64,000 nucleotides of DNA from DATBLE01 sp963719325 (GTDB lineage: Bacteria > Actinomycetota > Thermoleophilia > Gaiellales > Gaiellaceae): contig CAVRBW010000006.1 of NCBI GenBank assembly GCA_963719325.1, forward strand, positions 16,063-80,062, in the 5' to 3' direction. This document shows, one piece after another, positions 17,448-26,146 of this stretch; position 1 is the stretch's first letter; each line of letters begins with the position of its first letter. The translations under genes and the position numbers were made by a program. The notes under the pieces are model-generated. The model was not told the origin of the DNA. It saw only the letters and a program-made list of their open reading frames with translations, and made no database searches.

Positions 17448-18691
17448 AAGGGCTCGAACGGCTCGAGCAGACGTGCGGCCACGCCGGCCCACGACCAGCG
17501 CTCCACCGCCACCCGCCTCGCCGCCGCTCCGAGCTCGCGCCGGCGTTCGGGTGAGAGCGCCAGCAGCTCGTGGAGCTTGTCGGCGAGGTCGAGCGAATCG
17601 CCGGTCTCGAAGCTCGCGAGCCCTCGAAGATCCGGCGGGTACGCGTCCTCGAGACCCTGGGCGATCTCCTCCAGCCCGGAGTGGCGCGCGACGAGCGGCG
17701 GGCAGGCTGCCGCCGCGGCCTCGGCCGCGACCATCCCGAACGCCTCGGGGAAGATCGACGGCACGACCGTCAGGTCCGCGAGCGGAATCAGGTGGACGAG
17801 GTGGCGATGCTCGAGCGGCCCGGTGAAAAGCGTCCGCGCCGGCGCGATTCGCTCCAGCTCGTGCCGGTAGTCGCCGAACCCGACGACGACCGTCCGGGCC
17901 TCGACGCCGCGCAGCGCCTCGAAGAGCACGTGGACGCCCTTGTTGTAGAGCAGCTTTCCGAAGTAGAGGACGGTGGGCGCGCCACCGGCGAGGAACTCCG
18001 CGAGTCGTTCGGCATTGCCTTCGTCCGGCAGCCGCTCGTGACGGTTGCCCGGATTGGGTGGATCGGCGCGGCACTCCTCGATCAGCGAGGACAGCGACTC
18101 CTCGCGGGGGTGCGGCACGAACTCGTCGACGTCGACTCCGGGTGGCACCTCGTAGACGCGGTCGACGTGGCCGACCACCTCCGCGAGGACGGCCCGGATG
18201 TGGGCCGAGCCGACGAAGACGGCGTCGGCGTCTCGCAGGCCCTGAGCCCCCCACGCCTCGAGCTCCGGGTGCCCGCGCATCGAGTATTCGAGCTCCGACC
18301 CGTGCGCCTTCACCGCGAACCTCGCGCCGGTCGCCGCGGCAACCGGACCGCCCATCAGGACGTGGTTCGCGAAGACGACGTCGGCAGGCAGGTGGGCGGC
18401 GAGCGCACCGGCGTTCAGCGCGACGTAGCGTTCACGCTCCTCTCGTGTCATCTCCTGAAGCAAGATCGGCTCGAGACCCTCGTAGCGGTCGAGCACGAAC
18501 ACCGGGAGCAGGGATCCGATCTCGGGGCGAACCACCTCTGCACCGCCGAGGTCGTACCGCTTCGGATCGGGGTCCTGACAGAAGACGACGACCTCGTGCC
18601 CGGCGCGGCTCCACTCGCGCGCGACCGCCCGCGTGTAGATGTTCGAGCCGGTTCCCTCCAGCAGGTACCCGTGCCAGAGGAGAATCCTCAC
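17444..18691 (-). CDS. Glycosyltransferase family 4-type protein
   Basis: 415-residue GT-B fold glycosyltransferase. N-terminal domain: WHGYLLEGTGSNIYTRAVAR, with the glycine-rich acceptor loop, and KAHGSELEY. C-terminal nucleotide-sugar domain: VLYFGKLLYNKGVHVLFEAL, LADLTVVPSIFPEAFGMVAAEAAAA containing the E-x7-E-type donor site. No signal peptide or transmembrane span. Likely transfers a sugar to a lipid or small molecule at the cytosolic face; the acceptor is unknown. It stands next to rex without overlap (20-base gap) and ends in a palindromic repeat. ATG 18691 begins at the first beta strand. Confidence 0.88.
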   Translation of the reverse strand: MRILLWHGYLLEGTGSNIYTRAVAREWSRAGHEVVVFCQDPDPKRYDLGGAEVVRPEIGSLLPVFVLDRYEGLEPILLQEMTREERERYVALNAGALAAHLPADVVFANHVLMGGPVAAATGARFAVKAHGSELEYSMRGHPELEAWGAQGLRDADAVFVGSAHIRAVLAEVVGHVDRVYEVPPGVDVDEFVPHPREESLSSLIEECRADPPNPGNRHERLPDEGNAERLAEFLAGGAPTVLYFGKLLYNKGVHVLFEALRGVEARTVVVGFGDYRHELERIAPARTLFTGPLEHRHLVHLIPLADLTVVPSIFPEAFGMVAAEAAAAACPPLVARHSGLEEIAQGLEDAYPPDLRGLASFETGDSLDLADKLHELLALSPERRRELGAAARRVAVERWSWAGVAARLLEPFEPL

Positions 18692-18710
18692 CGCACGAGC
18701 TTACGCGCGG

Positions 18711-19367
18711 CTAGGCGAGATGGAAATACAGCGCGTGGAGCAGCTCGACCGCCGGGTTCGACGTGTGCACCTGCACGTCGGCGGGCACGTCGAGGAGCCC
18801 TTCGCTGTAGTTGAAGATGATCCGTACGCCTGAGTCGACCAGATCGTTTGCGACCGCCTGCGCCGCGCCGGCCGGGACGGCGAGCACCCCGACGATGATG
18901 TTCTTGTCGCGGACGGCGTCCGTCAGCTCGGAGTAGGGCCGAACCTCGACGCCGCCGGCGGGCCGGCCGACCACCTCCGGGTCGCGATCGAAGACGGCCG
19001 CGATGTTGATCCCGTGCTCGGCGAAGATCGGCGAGCTCGCGATCGCCTGGCCGAGCCGCCCGGCGCCGACGAGCGCGATGTTGTGCTGCCCCTGCGTGCG
19101 GAGGATCTTGCGGATCTCGCCGAGCAGGCTGTCGATGTTGTAGCCGACACCTCGCTTGCCGAACTTGCCGAACGCGGAGAGGTCACGTCGGATCTGAGTG
19201 GCGTTGATGTTGGTGTAGTCGGACATCTCCTGCGAGGAGATGCGCTCCTTGCCCATCTTCTTCGCCTGTGTCAGAACCTGGAGATAGCGACTCAGCCTGG
19301 CCGCGACCCCAACCGTCAACCGCTCCGCCACGGCTGCTCCTTGCGTCGCTTGTAACATCGCCGCCAT
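18711..19367 (-). CDS. rex: Redox-sensing transcriptional repressor Rex
   Basis: 218 residues. N-terminal winged-helix domain (about residues 18-85) includes RLSRYLQVLTQAKKMG, ISSQEMSDYTNINATQIRRD and FGKFGKRGVGYNI; the C-terminal Rossmann domain has NIALVGAGRLGQAIA. Rex binds DNA when NAD+ is high and releases it on NADH binding, controlling respiration and fermentation genes. The swapped C-terminal helix (AVELLHALYFHLA) is present. About 100 bases separate it from the glutaredoxin-like gene; I see no clear Rex operator there. The first residues MAAMLQATQGAAVAERL are an extension; an internal start is possible. Confidence 0.95.
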   Translation of the reverse strand: MAAMLQATQGAAVAERLTVGVAARLSRYLQVLTQAKKMGKERISSQEMSDYTNINATQIRRDLSAFGKFGKRGVGYNIDSLLGEIRKILRTQGQHNIALVGAGRLGQAIASSPIFAEHGINIAAVFDRDPEVVGRPAGGVEVRPYSELTDAVRDKNIIVGVLAVPAGAAQAVANDLVDSGVRIIFNYSEGLLDVPADVQVHTSNPAVELLHALYFHLA

Positions 19368-19470
19368 TCTGCCAGCGCCGATCGTTGCGTGCGCCGGCAG
19401 GTCAGGAGGCCGGACTTTGTGCGGAATGGTCGGCGGCCGGTGGCCGAGACGCGTCGCCGGAAATCACCAA

Positions 19471-19707
19471 TCAACCATCCAGCCGACGGACGAACGCATC
19501 CCGGTCGAGGTGGTAGACGAATGCCCGCTCGCCGTCGATCTCGATCACGGGCAGCCACTCGCGGTATTGCTGCTCGAGCTCGGGATCGCCGCCGATGTCG
19601 ACCTCGGCGTAGTCGAACTCGTGCTGTTGCCGAACCTCTGCGAGCGTGCTCTTCGCACGCTCGCAGAGGTGACAGCCTTCGGCGTGAAACAGGACGACCC
19701 TCGGCAC
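19471..19707 (-). CDS. Glutaredoxin-like thioredoxin-fold protein
   Basis: 78-residue thioredoxin-fold protein: VVLFHAEGCHLCERAKSTL contains the CxxC redox pair CHLC, followed by EFDYAEVDIGGDPEL and WLPVIEIDGERAF with the cis-Pro. Probably a thiol-disulfide oxidoreductase for small redox targets. GTG 19707 begins directly at the fold, but that codon lies inside the arm of hairpin repeat C, so either the repeat supplies the start codon or translation begins further up at 19755 (adding about 16 low-complexity residues encoded by the repeat). Adjacent to rex, consistent with a redox theme. Confidence 0.8.
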   Translation of the reverse strand: MPRVVLFHAEGCHLCERAKSTLAEVRQQHEFDYAEVDIGGDPELEQQYREWLPVIEIDGERAFVYHLDRDAFVRRLDG

Positions 19708-19815
19708 GGGGGAACCCGTGGTTCCCCCGTGGGCCCCCTCTTTCTTCGCGCTCACTGCCCGACCGTTCGTGGCCTCCCGCCGGGCAAGGCCCGGCTCCGG
19801 CCGCCGGCGGCGGCG
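19705..19815. repeat. Hairpin repeat element, copy C
   Basis: 27-bp inverted repeat at 19705-19731 with arms CACGGGGGAACC and GGTTCCCCCGTG, then GGGCCCCCTCTTT and a second stem GCCGGGC-AAG-GCCCGGC at 19789-19805. Same layout and orientation as copy B. It fills the gap between the glutamate dehydrogenase stop and the glutaredoxin-like gene and overlaps the GTG of the latter. Confidence 0.8.
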
Positions 19816-19843
19816 ATTACGCGAGCGCTTTGAACAACGACTC

Positions 19844-21124
19844 TCACGGGTAAAGACCCCGCGTCGTCGTAGCCTCCGCGACCCGCTGGACGGCGAGGCC
19901 GTAGGCGGACAGTCGCATGCTCATGTCGCGGCTCGTGTGGATGTGCCAGGTCTCCTCGAACGCCTTGTCGACGATCCCCTTGAGCTTGGCATTGACCTCG
20001 TCTTCCTTCCAGAAGTACTCCTGGAGGCCCTGCACCCACTCGAAGTAGGAGACGACGACGCCGCCCGCGTTCGCGAGCACGTCGGGCAGGACGAGGATGC
20101 CCTTGTCCTCGAGGATCTCGTCGGCGACAGGTGTGGTCGGACCATTCGCGCCTTCGCAGATGATCTTTGCCCTGACCTTGTCGGCGTTCTCCTCCGTGAT
20201 CACCTGCTCGAGCCCGCACGGCGCGAGGATGTCGCAGTCGAGCAGCAACAGCTCCTCGTTCGTAATCGACTCGACGCCGGCGAGGCCCTTCAGTGTCCCG
20301 CGCTCCTGCTTGTGCGCGATCGCCGACGGCATGTCGATGCCGTTCGGGTTGTAGACGCCGCCGCCCGAGTCGGACACGGCGATCACCTTCGCGCCCTCCT
20401 GCTGCATGAAGAGGGCGTAGTAGCTGCCGACGTTGCCGAAGCCCTGGACGACCACCGACTGGTCGGCGATCGCCAGACCGAGCTTGTCGATCGCCTCGAG
20501 CGTGCAATAGAGGCCCCCGCGAGCGGTTGCCTCGAGCCGGCCGAGCGAGCCGCCGACGGTCAGCGGCTTGCCGGTGACGACGCCGAGCACGGAGTGGCCC
20601 TTGTTCATCGAGTACGTGTCGAAGATCCAGGCCATCTCGCGCGGGCTCGTGCCGACGTCCGGCGCGGGGATGTCCTTCTCGGGGCCGATCTCGTTGATGA
20701 TCTCGCTCGTGAACCGGCGGGTCATTCCCTCCAGCTCGCGAACGGAGAGCTTCTTCGGGTCACATTTGACGCCACCCTTGGCACCGCCGAACGGGATGCC
20801 CATCAGCGCGCACTTCCAGGTCATCCACATCGCCAGCGCGCGCACCTCGTCGAGCGTGACGTCGGGGTGGTAGCGAATTCCGCCCTTGGACGGGCCGCGG
20901 GCGAGGTTGTGGGTGACCCGGTAGCCCTCGAAGACGTTGATCGAGCCGTCGTCCATCGTCACCGGGATGGAGACGGTGACGGCCTTCTTGCACGTCGAGA
21001 GGATGTTGACGAGGTTGTCGTCGATGCTGAACGCCTTCGCAACGCGGCGCAGCTGGTCGCGTGCGATCTCGTAGGGATTCTCGCGAAGATGCGAGACCGG
21101 TTCGTGAACTGCGGTCACGGTCAC
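19844..21124 (-). CDS. gdhA: Glu/Leu/Phe/Val dehydrogenase (glutamate dehydrogenase type)
   Basis: 426-residue amino-acid dehydrogenase interconverting glutamate and 2-oxoglutarate with NAD(P). Motifs: RVTHNLARGPSKGGIRYHP, MGIPFGGAKGGVKCDP with catalytic Lys, DIPAPDVGTSPREMAW and the Rossmann VVVQGFGNVGSYYA. Length and sequence match the small hexameric GDH class. Two GTG codons at 21124 and 21118 are both possible; AAGGAGT lies 2 bases before the first and 8 before the second, so 21118 is better placed. It is likely a single-gene unit ending at a hairpin repeat. Confidence 0.93.
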   Translation of the reverse strand: MTVTAVHEPVSHLRENPYEIARDQLRRVAKAFSIDDNLVNILSTCKKAVTVSIPVTMDDGSINVFEGYRVTHNLARGPSKGGIRYHPDVTLDEVRALAMWMTWKCALMGIPFGGAKGGVKCDPKKLSVRELEGMTRRFTSEIINEIGPEKDIPAPDVGTSPREMAWIFDTYSMNKGHSVLGVVTGKPLTVGGSLGRLEATARGGLYCTLEAIDKLGLAIADQSVVVQGFGNVGSYYALFMQQEGAKVIAVSDSGGGVYNPNGIDMPSAIAHKQERGTLKGLAGVESITNEELLLLDCDILAPCGLEQVITEENADKVRAKIICEGANGPTTPVADEILEDKGILVLPDVLANAGGVVVSYFEWVQGLQEYFWKEDEVNAKLKGIVDKAFEETWHIHTSRDMSMRLSAYGLAVQRVAEATTTRGLYP

Positions 21125-21210
21125 ACTCCTTGGTCAAGTCCCGCCGGACGGGCGGGAAGCATATGCCGCCGCGAATCCTCGCTCACATGCCCTGATTGCG
21201 CCTCGGTGAT

Positions 21211-23733
21211 TCACCGGATCGTGAATCCCACCGATCGGGTATCCGGCGCGCCGCCGCCGGTCGGCCAGGCGAACACGCGCAGCCGGTAACGGCCGCGCGC
21301 GAGGAGCTTTCCGCCCGGGCCGCGCCCGGTGAGGCCGAACGCGTAGCGCCCCGGGAGCAGATCGCGGAGGCGGGCGACCAGACCCAGGCGCTTCCCGTCC
21401 GCGGTCCAGAGCTCGACGTCGAGTCGCAGAACCGGGATCACCGCGTTGCCGCCGGGCGAACGGATGACACGGCCTGCTCGCAGCATGACGACCGCCGGCT
21501 TTCGCTCCGAGGGCTTGAACCGGCGCTGCGTCAACGAGAGCGGCCCGAGCAGTCCGGAGCTGCGCCGGAGCACGATCGCCCACGGCACCCGCAGAGCCGT
21601 GCCGGCGACCGGCGTGACCGTCAGCATCCCCGAGGCGGCCTCGCCACGTACGACCGTGATCGGCGGCGTCGCGAGCGTGACCTCCGCCGTCCCGCCCGGC
21701 TCGACCTCGAGCCGGCGGGGAGTAACGCTCAGCGGAACGGGCGGGCCGGACTCTTGTCGCGAGGCGACGAAGAAGGTCAGGCGCCGCGACGAGACGTTGC
21801 GGAGTCGAACGACCTGGTTTCCCTGCCAGCCGTCCCTCGTACCGCTGCCGAAGGCGACCGACGCCGGTTCGGCGACCACCTCTGCCGCGGCCGCGCGACC
21901 GAGGTCGAGCATTCCCGTTCCCTGCGCGGTCAGCACGGTCGCGGGCAGCGGCTGCGCCGCCCCGACGAGCAGGGCGCGCAACGTCTCGGCGCCGGCATCG
22001 GGCCGCGCCTCGGCGAGGAGGGCGGCTGCACCGGCGGAGACCGCTGCTGCGGCGCTCGAGCCGCTCACGGTGGAGAAGGCCCCGCCGCCGCCTACAGTCG
22101 TTCCGGGCTCCGCTGTGACGAGCCCGACGCCGGGCGCAAGGAGATCCGGCTTCACGCTGCCGTCGAAGGCCAAGCCCCACGCCGAGAACGGCGCGATCCG
22201 AGCGCCGGCGGCTCGCGTCTGCCGCGGCGCCGCGATCGCGACGAGAGCCCCTCGGCGATGCAGGAGGGCGCGTGCCGCGGACTCCGGGATCGCGATCACC
22301 GGAATGCCGATCTCCTCGTCCAGGCCGATGCCTCCAGAAGCGATCGCCCGGCCGTGCAGAAGGACGGCTGCTGCACCCGCCGCCGCCGCCCGGCGTGCAA
22401 CCGCGGCCGGGTCGCTTCCGGCCGGCACGACGGCCGCACGACCCGCGACGAGCGACAATCCTCGCTCGAAGAAGTCCTGGGCGGCGGCGCTCGCGCGCGG
22501 GGCGGCAGGCGAGAGCACGAGCGTCCGCGCCGGCGGGACCGCACCGGCCAGTGGCACGAGGCGATCGAGGAACACGCTCAGCCCGGCACGGGCGACCACG
22601 CGGACCTGCTGCGTCGCGCGACGTGCGTCGGCCGCCCCGACCGCGAGCGCCCCCGGTGCGCCTGCTGGGCCGCCGACGCTCCCGAACGCCGGCCCGGCCG
22701 GGCCGTCGTTCCCCGCTGCCGCGACCACGAGCGTGTCGAGCCTGAGCGCGCCGGCGACCGCTCTGGCCAGCGGACTGTCGCTGAAGGCGGCAAACGGCTC
22801 GACGAGCGGCACGAGCGCGATTCGTGCCGCGTCGTGCGCGTCTCCGTCCGCATCCGGATCGACAGCGCGTTCGAGCCCGGCGAGCAGCTGGTCGGTGCGC
22901 GCAAACACGGTGTAGCCACCTCGGGCATTCGCCTGCCAGCCGGCAACCCGGATCGGCAGCACGGTCGCCGCCGGCGCAACGCCTGCAACCCCTCCGGGGC
23001 CCGCAGCGCCGACCAGCAGCCCCGCCATCTCGGTGCCGTGCCGTTCCACCTGAGTGGAGTCGGTCGGCTTCGCCTGCGCTCTCGCGTCGGCGGCGTCCCC
23101 GACGACGTCGAAGCCGTCCAGCAGGTGCCCGTGGAGATAGGGCTTGCGCAGGTCGACCCCTGTATCGAGGAGGGCGACCGTCACCCCGCGGCCGGCAAAC
23201 CCTGCGAGCCGGACGTCGAGCCGCTGCCCGGCGGCAACGCCGTCACGCAACAGCTGCGTGGAGACCGACGCCGGGTACGCGATCCGGATCGGATAGACGC
23301 CCTTCACGCCGGGCGACCGCTCCAGCAAGGCGATCGCGCGCGGGTCGAGGACCGCGGAAAACCCGTTCAGGACTCGGGTGAAGCGGAACTCCGGCTTGAT
23401 CTGCACGCCCTTGATCGCGAGGTTCGAGATGAACTGCTGCTGGGCGGCCAGGGCGGCCGCCGTCCACCGCCGCTCGTCTCGATCGGTGGCCAGGCCGCCT
23501 GCACGCTCGATCCGGTCGGCGAGCGAGAAGGCAGCCAGCACGACGAGCACTCTCGAGCCGATCGCAACAGGCGTCCGTGGTCCGCCGACGAGTCCGCTCC
23601 ACCCGGCCGCACCCCTCGCCGCGGAGGCCGGAGGCTCGGCCGCACCGCCCCCGCCGGGCGAGGCTGCGATGACCGCGGCCACGATCAGGCCGGCGAGGAC
23701 GACGCCGATCGCTGCAGCATTACGCCACCGCAT
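21211..23733 (-). CDS. S8 family serine peptidase (subtilase) with PA-like insert
   Basis: 840-residue exported protease. N-terminal hydrophobic segment (residues 7-25) acts as a signal or anchor; an inhibitor-like prodomain precedes the catalytic core. Triad: Asp in VALLDTGVD, His in VERHGTEMAG, Ser in VSGSSAAAAVSAG; oxyanion Asn in AAAGNDGPAG. A protease-associated domain is inserted between Asn and Ser regions, and C-terminal beta domains follow. The Ser box is atypical: subtilases usually have GTSMAAPHVAG, here GSSAAAAVSAG, lacking the Pro. Its 5' end overlaps tsaD by 14 bases, so it rides on the t6A cluster transcript. Confidence 0.88.
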   Translation of the reverse strand: MRWRNAAAIGVVLAGLIVAAVIAASPGGGGAAEPPASAARGAAGWSGLVGGPRTPVAIGSRVLVVLAAFSLADRIERAGGLATDRDERRWTAAALAAQQQFISNLAIKGVQIKPEFRFTRVLNGFSAVLDPRAIALLERSPGVKGVYPIRIAYPASVSTQLLRDGVAAGQRLDVRLAGFAGRGVTVALLDTGVDLRKPYLHGHLLDGFDVVGDAADARAQAKPTDSTQVERHGTEMAGLLVGAAGPGGVAGVAPAATVLPIRVAGWQANARGGYTVFARTDQLLAGLERAVDPDADGDAHDAARIALVPLVEPFAAFSDSPLARAVAGALRLDTLVVAAAGNDGPAGPAFGSVGGPAGAPGALAVGAADARRATQQVRVVARAGLSVFLDRLVPLAGAVPPARTLVLSPAAPRASAAAQDFFERGLSLVAGRAAVVPAGSDPAAVARRAAAAGAAAVLLHGRAIASGGIGLDEEIGIPVIAIPESAARALLHRRGALVAIAAPRQTRAAGARIAPFSAWGLAFDGSVKPDLLAPGVGLVTAEPGTTVGGGGAFSTVSGSSAAAAVSAGAAALLAEARPDAGAETLRALLVGAAQPLPATVLTAQGTGMLDLGRAAAAEVVAEPASVAFGSGTRDGWQGNQVVRLRNVSSRRLTFFVASRQESGPPVPLSVTPRRLEVEPGGTAEVTLATPPITVVRGEAASGMLTVTPVAGTALRVPWAIVLRRSSGLLGPLSLTQRRFKPSERKPAVVMLRAGRVIRSPGGNAVIPVLRLDVELWTADGKRLGLVARLRDLLPGRYAFGLTGRGPGGKLLARGRYRLRVFAWPTGGGAPDTRSVGFTIR

Positions 23734-24676
23734 ACGCGTCCAGCCGCAACGGATCGGCGGAAGGCTCGATGTAGCGAGCAGCCGAGGCGATCATCGCTGC
23801 GTTGTCGGTGCAGAGCTCGAGCGGCGCGGCGGCAGCGCCGGCGAGCGAGGAGCGCAGCTCCGAGTTTGCAGCGACACCGCCCACGATCGCGATCCGCTCG
23901 GCGCCGATCTTCGCGGCTGCCTCCTTCGTCCGTTCGACCAGCGCGCGGACGATCGCACGCTGATACGACGCGGCGAGGTCGGCTCGGCGTGCCTCCAGCT
24001 CGCCGGCGGCGAGCGCTCGCACGGCGTAGAGCAGCGCGGTCTTCAGACCCGAGAACGAGAAGTCGAGCCCCGGCACGCGGGCGACCGGGAAAGCGTATGC
24101 CTCGGGGTCGCCGTCGCGCGCGAGGCGGTCGACCGCGGCACCGCCCGGGTAGCCGAGGCCGAGCAAGCGAGCGCCCTTGTCGAACGCCTCGCCGGCGGCG
24201 TCGTCGAGGGTGGTCCCGATCACCCGGAAACCACCTCGATCCTGGACGTCGAGCAAGAGCGTGTGGCCGCCGCTGGCGAGCAGGCACAGGAACGGCGGGT
24301 CGAGTGGATCGGGCTGGAGATACAGGGAGGCGACATGGCCGTGCAGGTGGTCGACCGGAACGAGCGGCAGGCCGCGCCCCCAGGCGATCCCCTTCGCAGC
24401 GGCGAGGCCGACCAGCAGCGCGCCGATCAGACCCGGCCCCTGGGTGACGCCGATGCGCTCGACGTCCGAGAGCCCGAGGCCCGCTCGATCGAGCGCCTCT
24501 CGAACGACGGGCGAGACGAGCTCGAGGTGCCGCCGCGAGGCGACCTCCGGGACGACGCCGCCGTAGCGGGCATGTAGCTCCGACTGCGACGCGACGATGC
24601 TGGAGCGGATGTGTCCGTCCTCGGTGACGACCGCCGCAGCCGTCTCGTCACATGACGTCTCCAACGCGAGGATCAC
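23720..24676 (-). CDS. tsaD: tRNA N6-adenosine threonylcarbamoyltransferase
   Basis: Kae1/TsaD ASKHA-fold enzyme transferring threonylcarbamoyl to A37 of ANN-decoding tRNAs. Motifs: LALETSCDETAAAVV, YGGVVPEVASRRHLE, VTQGPGLIGALLVG, the metal-binding DHLHGH, and IVGGVAANSELR. GTG 24676 starts two bases after the rimI stop and gives 318 residues, normal for bacteria; the longer ATG reading to 24721 overlaps rimI. With TsaB and TsaE encoded upstream this gives three of the four bacterial t6A components; TsaC is not in the window. Confidence 0.95.
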   Translation of the reverse strand: MILALETSCDETAAAVVTEDGHIRSSIVASQSELHARYGGVVPEVASRRHLELVSPVVREALDRAGLGLSDVERIGVTQGPGLIGALLVGLAAAKGIAWGRGLPLVPVDHLHGHVASLYLQPDPLDPPFLCLLASGGHTLLLDVQDRGGFRVIGTTLDDAAGEAFDKGARLLGLGYPGGAAVDRLARDGDPEAYAFPVARVPGLDFSFSGLKTALLYAVRALAAGELEARRADLAASYQRAIVRALVERTKEAAAKIGAERIAIVGGVAANSELRSSLAGAAAAPLELCTDNAAMIASAARYIEPSADPLRLDAYAVA

Positions 24677-24678
24677 GA

Positions 24679-25143
24679 CTAGCCGTTCGCGACGGAGTCG
24701 CGAACGGCAGGATCTCGCCACATGATGAGGGCGTCCTCGCGGTTGTCCGTGTAGTAGCCGCGGCGGATGCCGCGGGACGCGAATCCGAGCTTCTCGTAGA
24801 GGGCGATCGCCCCGGCGTTCGAGACGCGTACCTCGAGCGTGTAACCGCGACGGTCGTCGCCGCCGGTCAGCTCGAAGAGGGCGGAGAGCAGGTTGGAGGC
24901 GATCGACCGGCGGCGCTGCTCGGGAGCGACGGCGACATTCATCACGTGCCAGGCGTCGACGTACCGCGACACGATCAGGTAGCCGATCAACCGGTCATGG
25001 AGGAAGGCGCCGAGACAGATCGACGACGGCTTCGCCAGCTCGCCCGCGAACATCGACCGCGACCACGGCGTCGGGTACGACGCGCGCTCGATCTGCTCGA
25101 TCGCGGAGAGATCTCGGAGCTGCAGCCGACGGATCTCGCTCAC
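24679..25143 (-). CDS. rimI: Ribosomal-protein-alanine N-acetyltransferase family (GNAT)
   Basis: 154-residue GNAT acetyltransferase of the RimI group: EIRRLQLRDLSAIEQIERA, YPTPWSRSMFAGEL, acetyl-CoA site VAPEQRRRSIASNLLSALF (Q/RxxGxG/A-type), EVRVSNAGAIALYEKLGFAS and GIRRGYYTDNREDALIM. RimI acetylates the N-terminus of ribosomal protein S18 in E. coli; in many genomes it lies between tsaB and tsaD, exactly as here. GTG start overlaps the tsaB stop as GTGA. The acetylation target in this organism is not shown. Confidence 0.92.
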   Translation of the reverse strand: MSEIRRLQLRDLSAIEQIERASYPTPWSRSMFAGELAKPSSICLGAFLHDRLIGYLIVSRYVDAWHVMNVAVAPEQRRRSIASNLLSALFELTGGDDRRGYTLEVRVSNAGAIALYEKLGFASRGIRRGYYTDNREDALIMWRDPAVRDSVANG

Positions 25144-25736
25144 GCGACGATCTTCTCCACATCGGGCACGCGCAGGTAGATGGGCTCGACGAGCTCTGCG
25201 GCGCCGCCCGAGCCCGCGAGCTGCGCGTGGAGCCGGGCCCGCGGAAGGTGCAGCTCGCTCTCGTCGGGAGGCACGACGCCGCCGGCCGTCTCGATCACGC
25301 TGCGATAGCGAACGGCTCCGTCGCCCACGTATGCCCGCCCCCGTTCGACCTCGATCGCCTCCGGGGCAAGGCAGCGCGGCTCACCGGCGGTGAGCGTGAA
25401 GACCTCGCGTCGGCGGGCGTCGATGACCGGGACGGCTCCGGGCGCCCCGGCGGCGAGCGCGTCCAGCGTCGAGACGCCCGCGACGGGCACGTCGAGCGCG
25501 AGCGCGAGTCCACGTGCGGCGGCGAGGCCGATCCTGATGCCCGTGAAGCTGCCGGGCCCGACACCGACTGCGAGCAGGTCGAGATCGCCCGGCGAGAGCT
25601 CTGTCGCCCGAAGGATCACGTCCGAGTCCGCGAGCACGGCGGCCGCGCGCGTCGTGCGCTCGCCGATCACCTCGCCGTCGCGGACGAGCGCACACGTCGC
25701 GACGGCCGTCGCGGTGTCAAACGCCAAGATCAGCAT
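25140..25736 (-). CDS. tsaB: tRNA threonylcarbamoyladenosine biosynthesis protein TsaB
   Basis: 198-residue ASKHA-fold partner of TsaD. N-terminus MLILAFDTATAVATCALV, then VGVGPGSFTGIRIGLAAARG (family signature) and the middle VSTLDALA segment; the C-terminal part is shorter than in E. coli. ATG 25736 overlaps the tsaE stop by one base (TGATG). TsaB scaffolds the TsaD-TsaE complex that makes t6A. The longer reading to 26228 only extends into tsaE in another frame. Confidence 0.92.
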   Translation of the reverse strand: MLILAFDTATAVATCALVRDGEVIGERTTRAAAVLADSDVILRATELSPGDLDLLAVGVGPGSFTGIRIGLAAARGLALALDVPVAGVSTLDALAAGAPGAVPVIDARRREVFTLTAGEPRCLAPEAIEVERGRAYVGDGAVRYRSVIETAGGVVPPDESELHLPRARLHAQLAGSGGAAELVEPIYLRVPDVEKIVA

Positions 25737-26146
25737 CAACCCTCGAGCACGATCAGCCGCCGCCTCTCGTCCACGTGACCTAACCGTACCCGCAGGCGCG
25801 GCTCCGGCAGCGCTGCGCCGGCCGCCTCCGGCCACTCGACGAAGCAGATCGCGTCCTCGAAGTACGGCTCGAGCGCGCCCCAGTCGGCCTCCGTGAAGTG
25901 CGTGAACCGGTAGAGGTCGAGGTGCGAGACCGGCACGCGGCCTCGGTAGCGGTGGCCGATGGTGTACGTCGGGCTCGTCACCGGTCGGGTGACGCCGAGA
26001 GCCCGGCAGGCTCCGCGGACGAACGTCGTCTTGCCGGAGCCGAGCTCGCCCGAGACGGTGATCACGTCGCCAACCCGGAGGTGCCCGGCGAGGCGTGCGG
26101 CGACCGCCTCGGTCTCCTCGGGGGAGGCTGTCGTGACCTCGGTCAG
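25736..26146 (-). CDS. tsaE: tRNA threonylcarbamoyladenosine ATPase TsaE, probable CTG start
   Basis: P-loop ATPase required for t6A synthesis: ITVSGELGSGKTTFVRG (Walker A), VTSPTYTIGHRY, HLDLYRF (catalytic Asp region) and FVEWPEAAG (Trp-Glu motif). The first canonical start is a GTG at 26065, inside the conserved first strand. The typical N-terminal helix TASPEETEAVAARLAGHL is encoded upstream, and the only candidate before an open-frame end is CTG 26146, whose last two bases form part of the TGA stop of the uracil glycosylase gene (CTGA overlap). With it the protein has 136 residues. Start is inferred. Confidence 0.9.
   Translation of the reverse strand: MTEVTTASPEETEAVAARLAGHLRVGDVITVSGELGSGKTTFVRGACRALGVTRPVTSPTYTIGHRYRGRVPVSHLDLYRFTHFTEADWGALEPYFEDAICFVEWPEAAGAALPEPRLRVRLGHVDERRRLIVLEG

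Noticed and set aside
19368..19470. Rex operator upstream of rex
   Set aside because: The gap has TTTGTGCGGAAT but no matching inverted half, so autoregulation is not supported by sequence.
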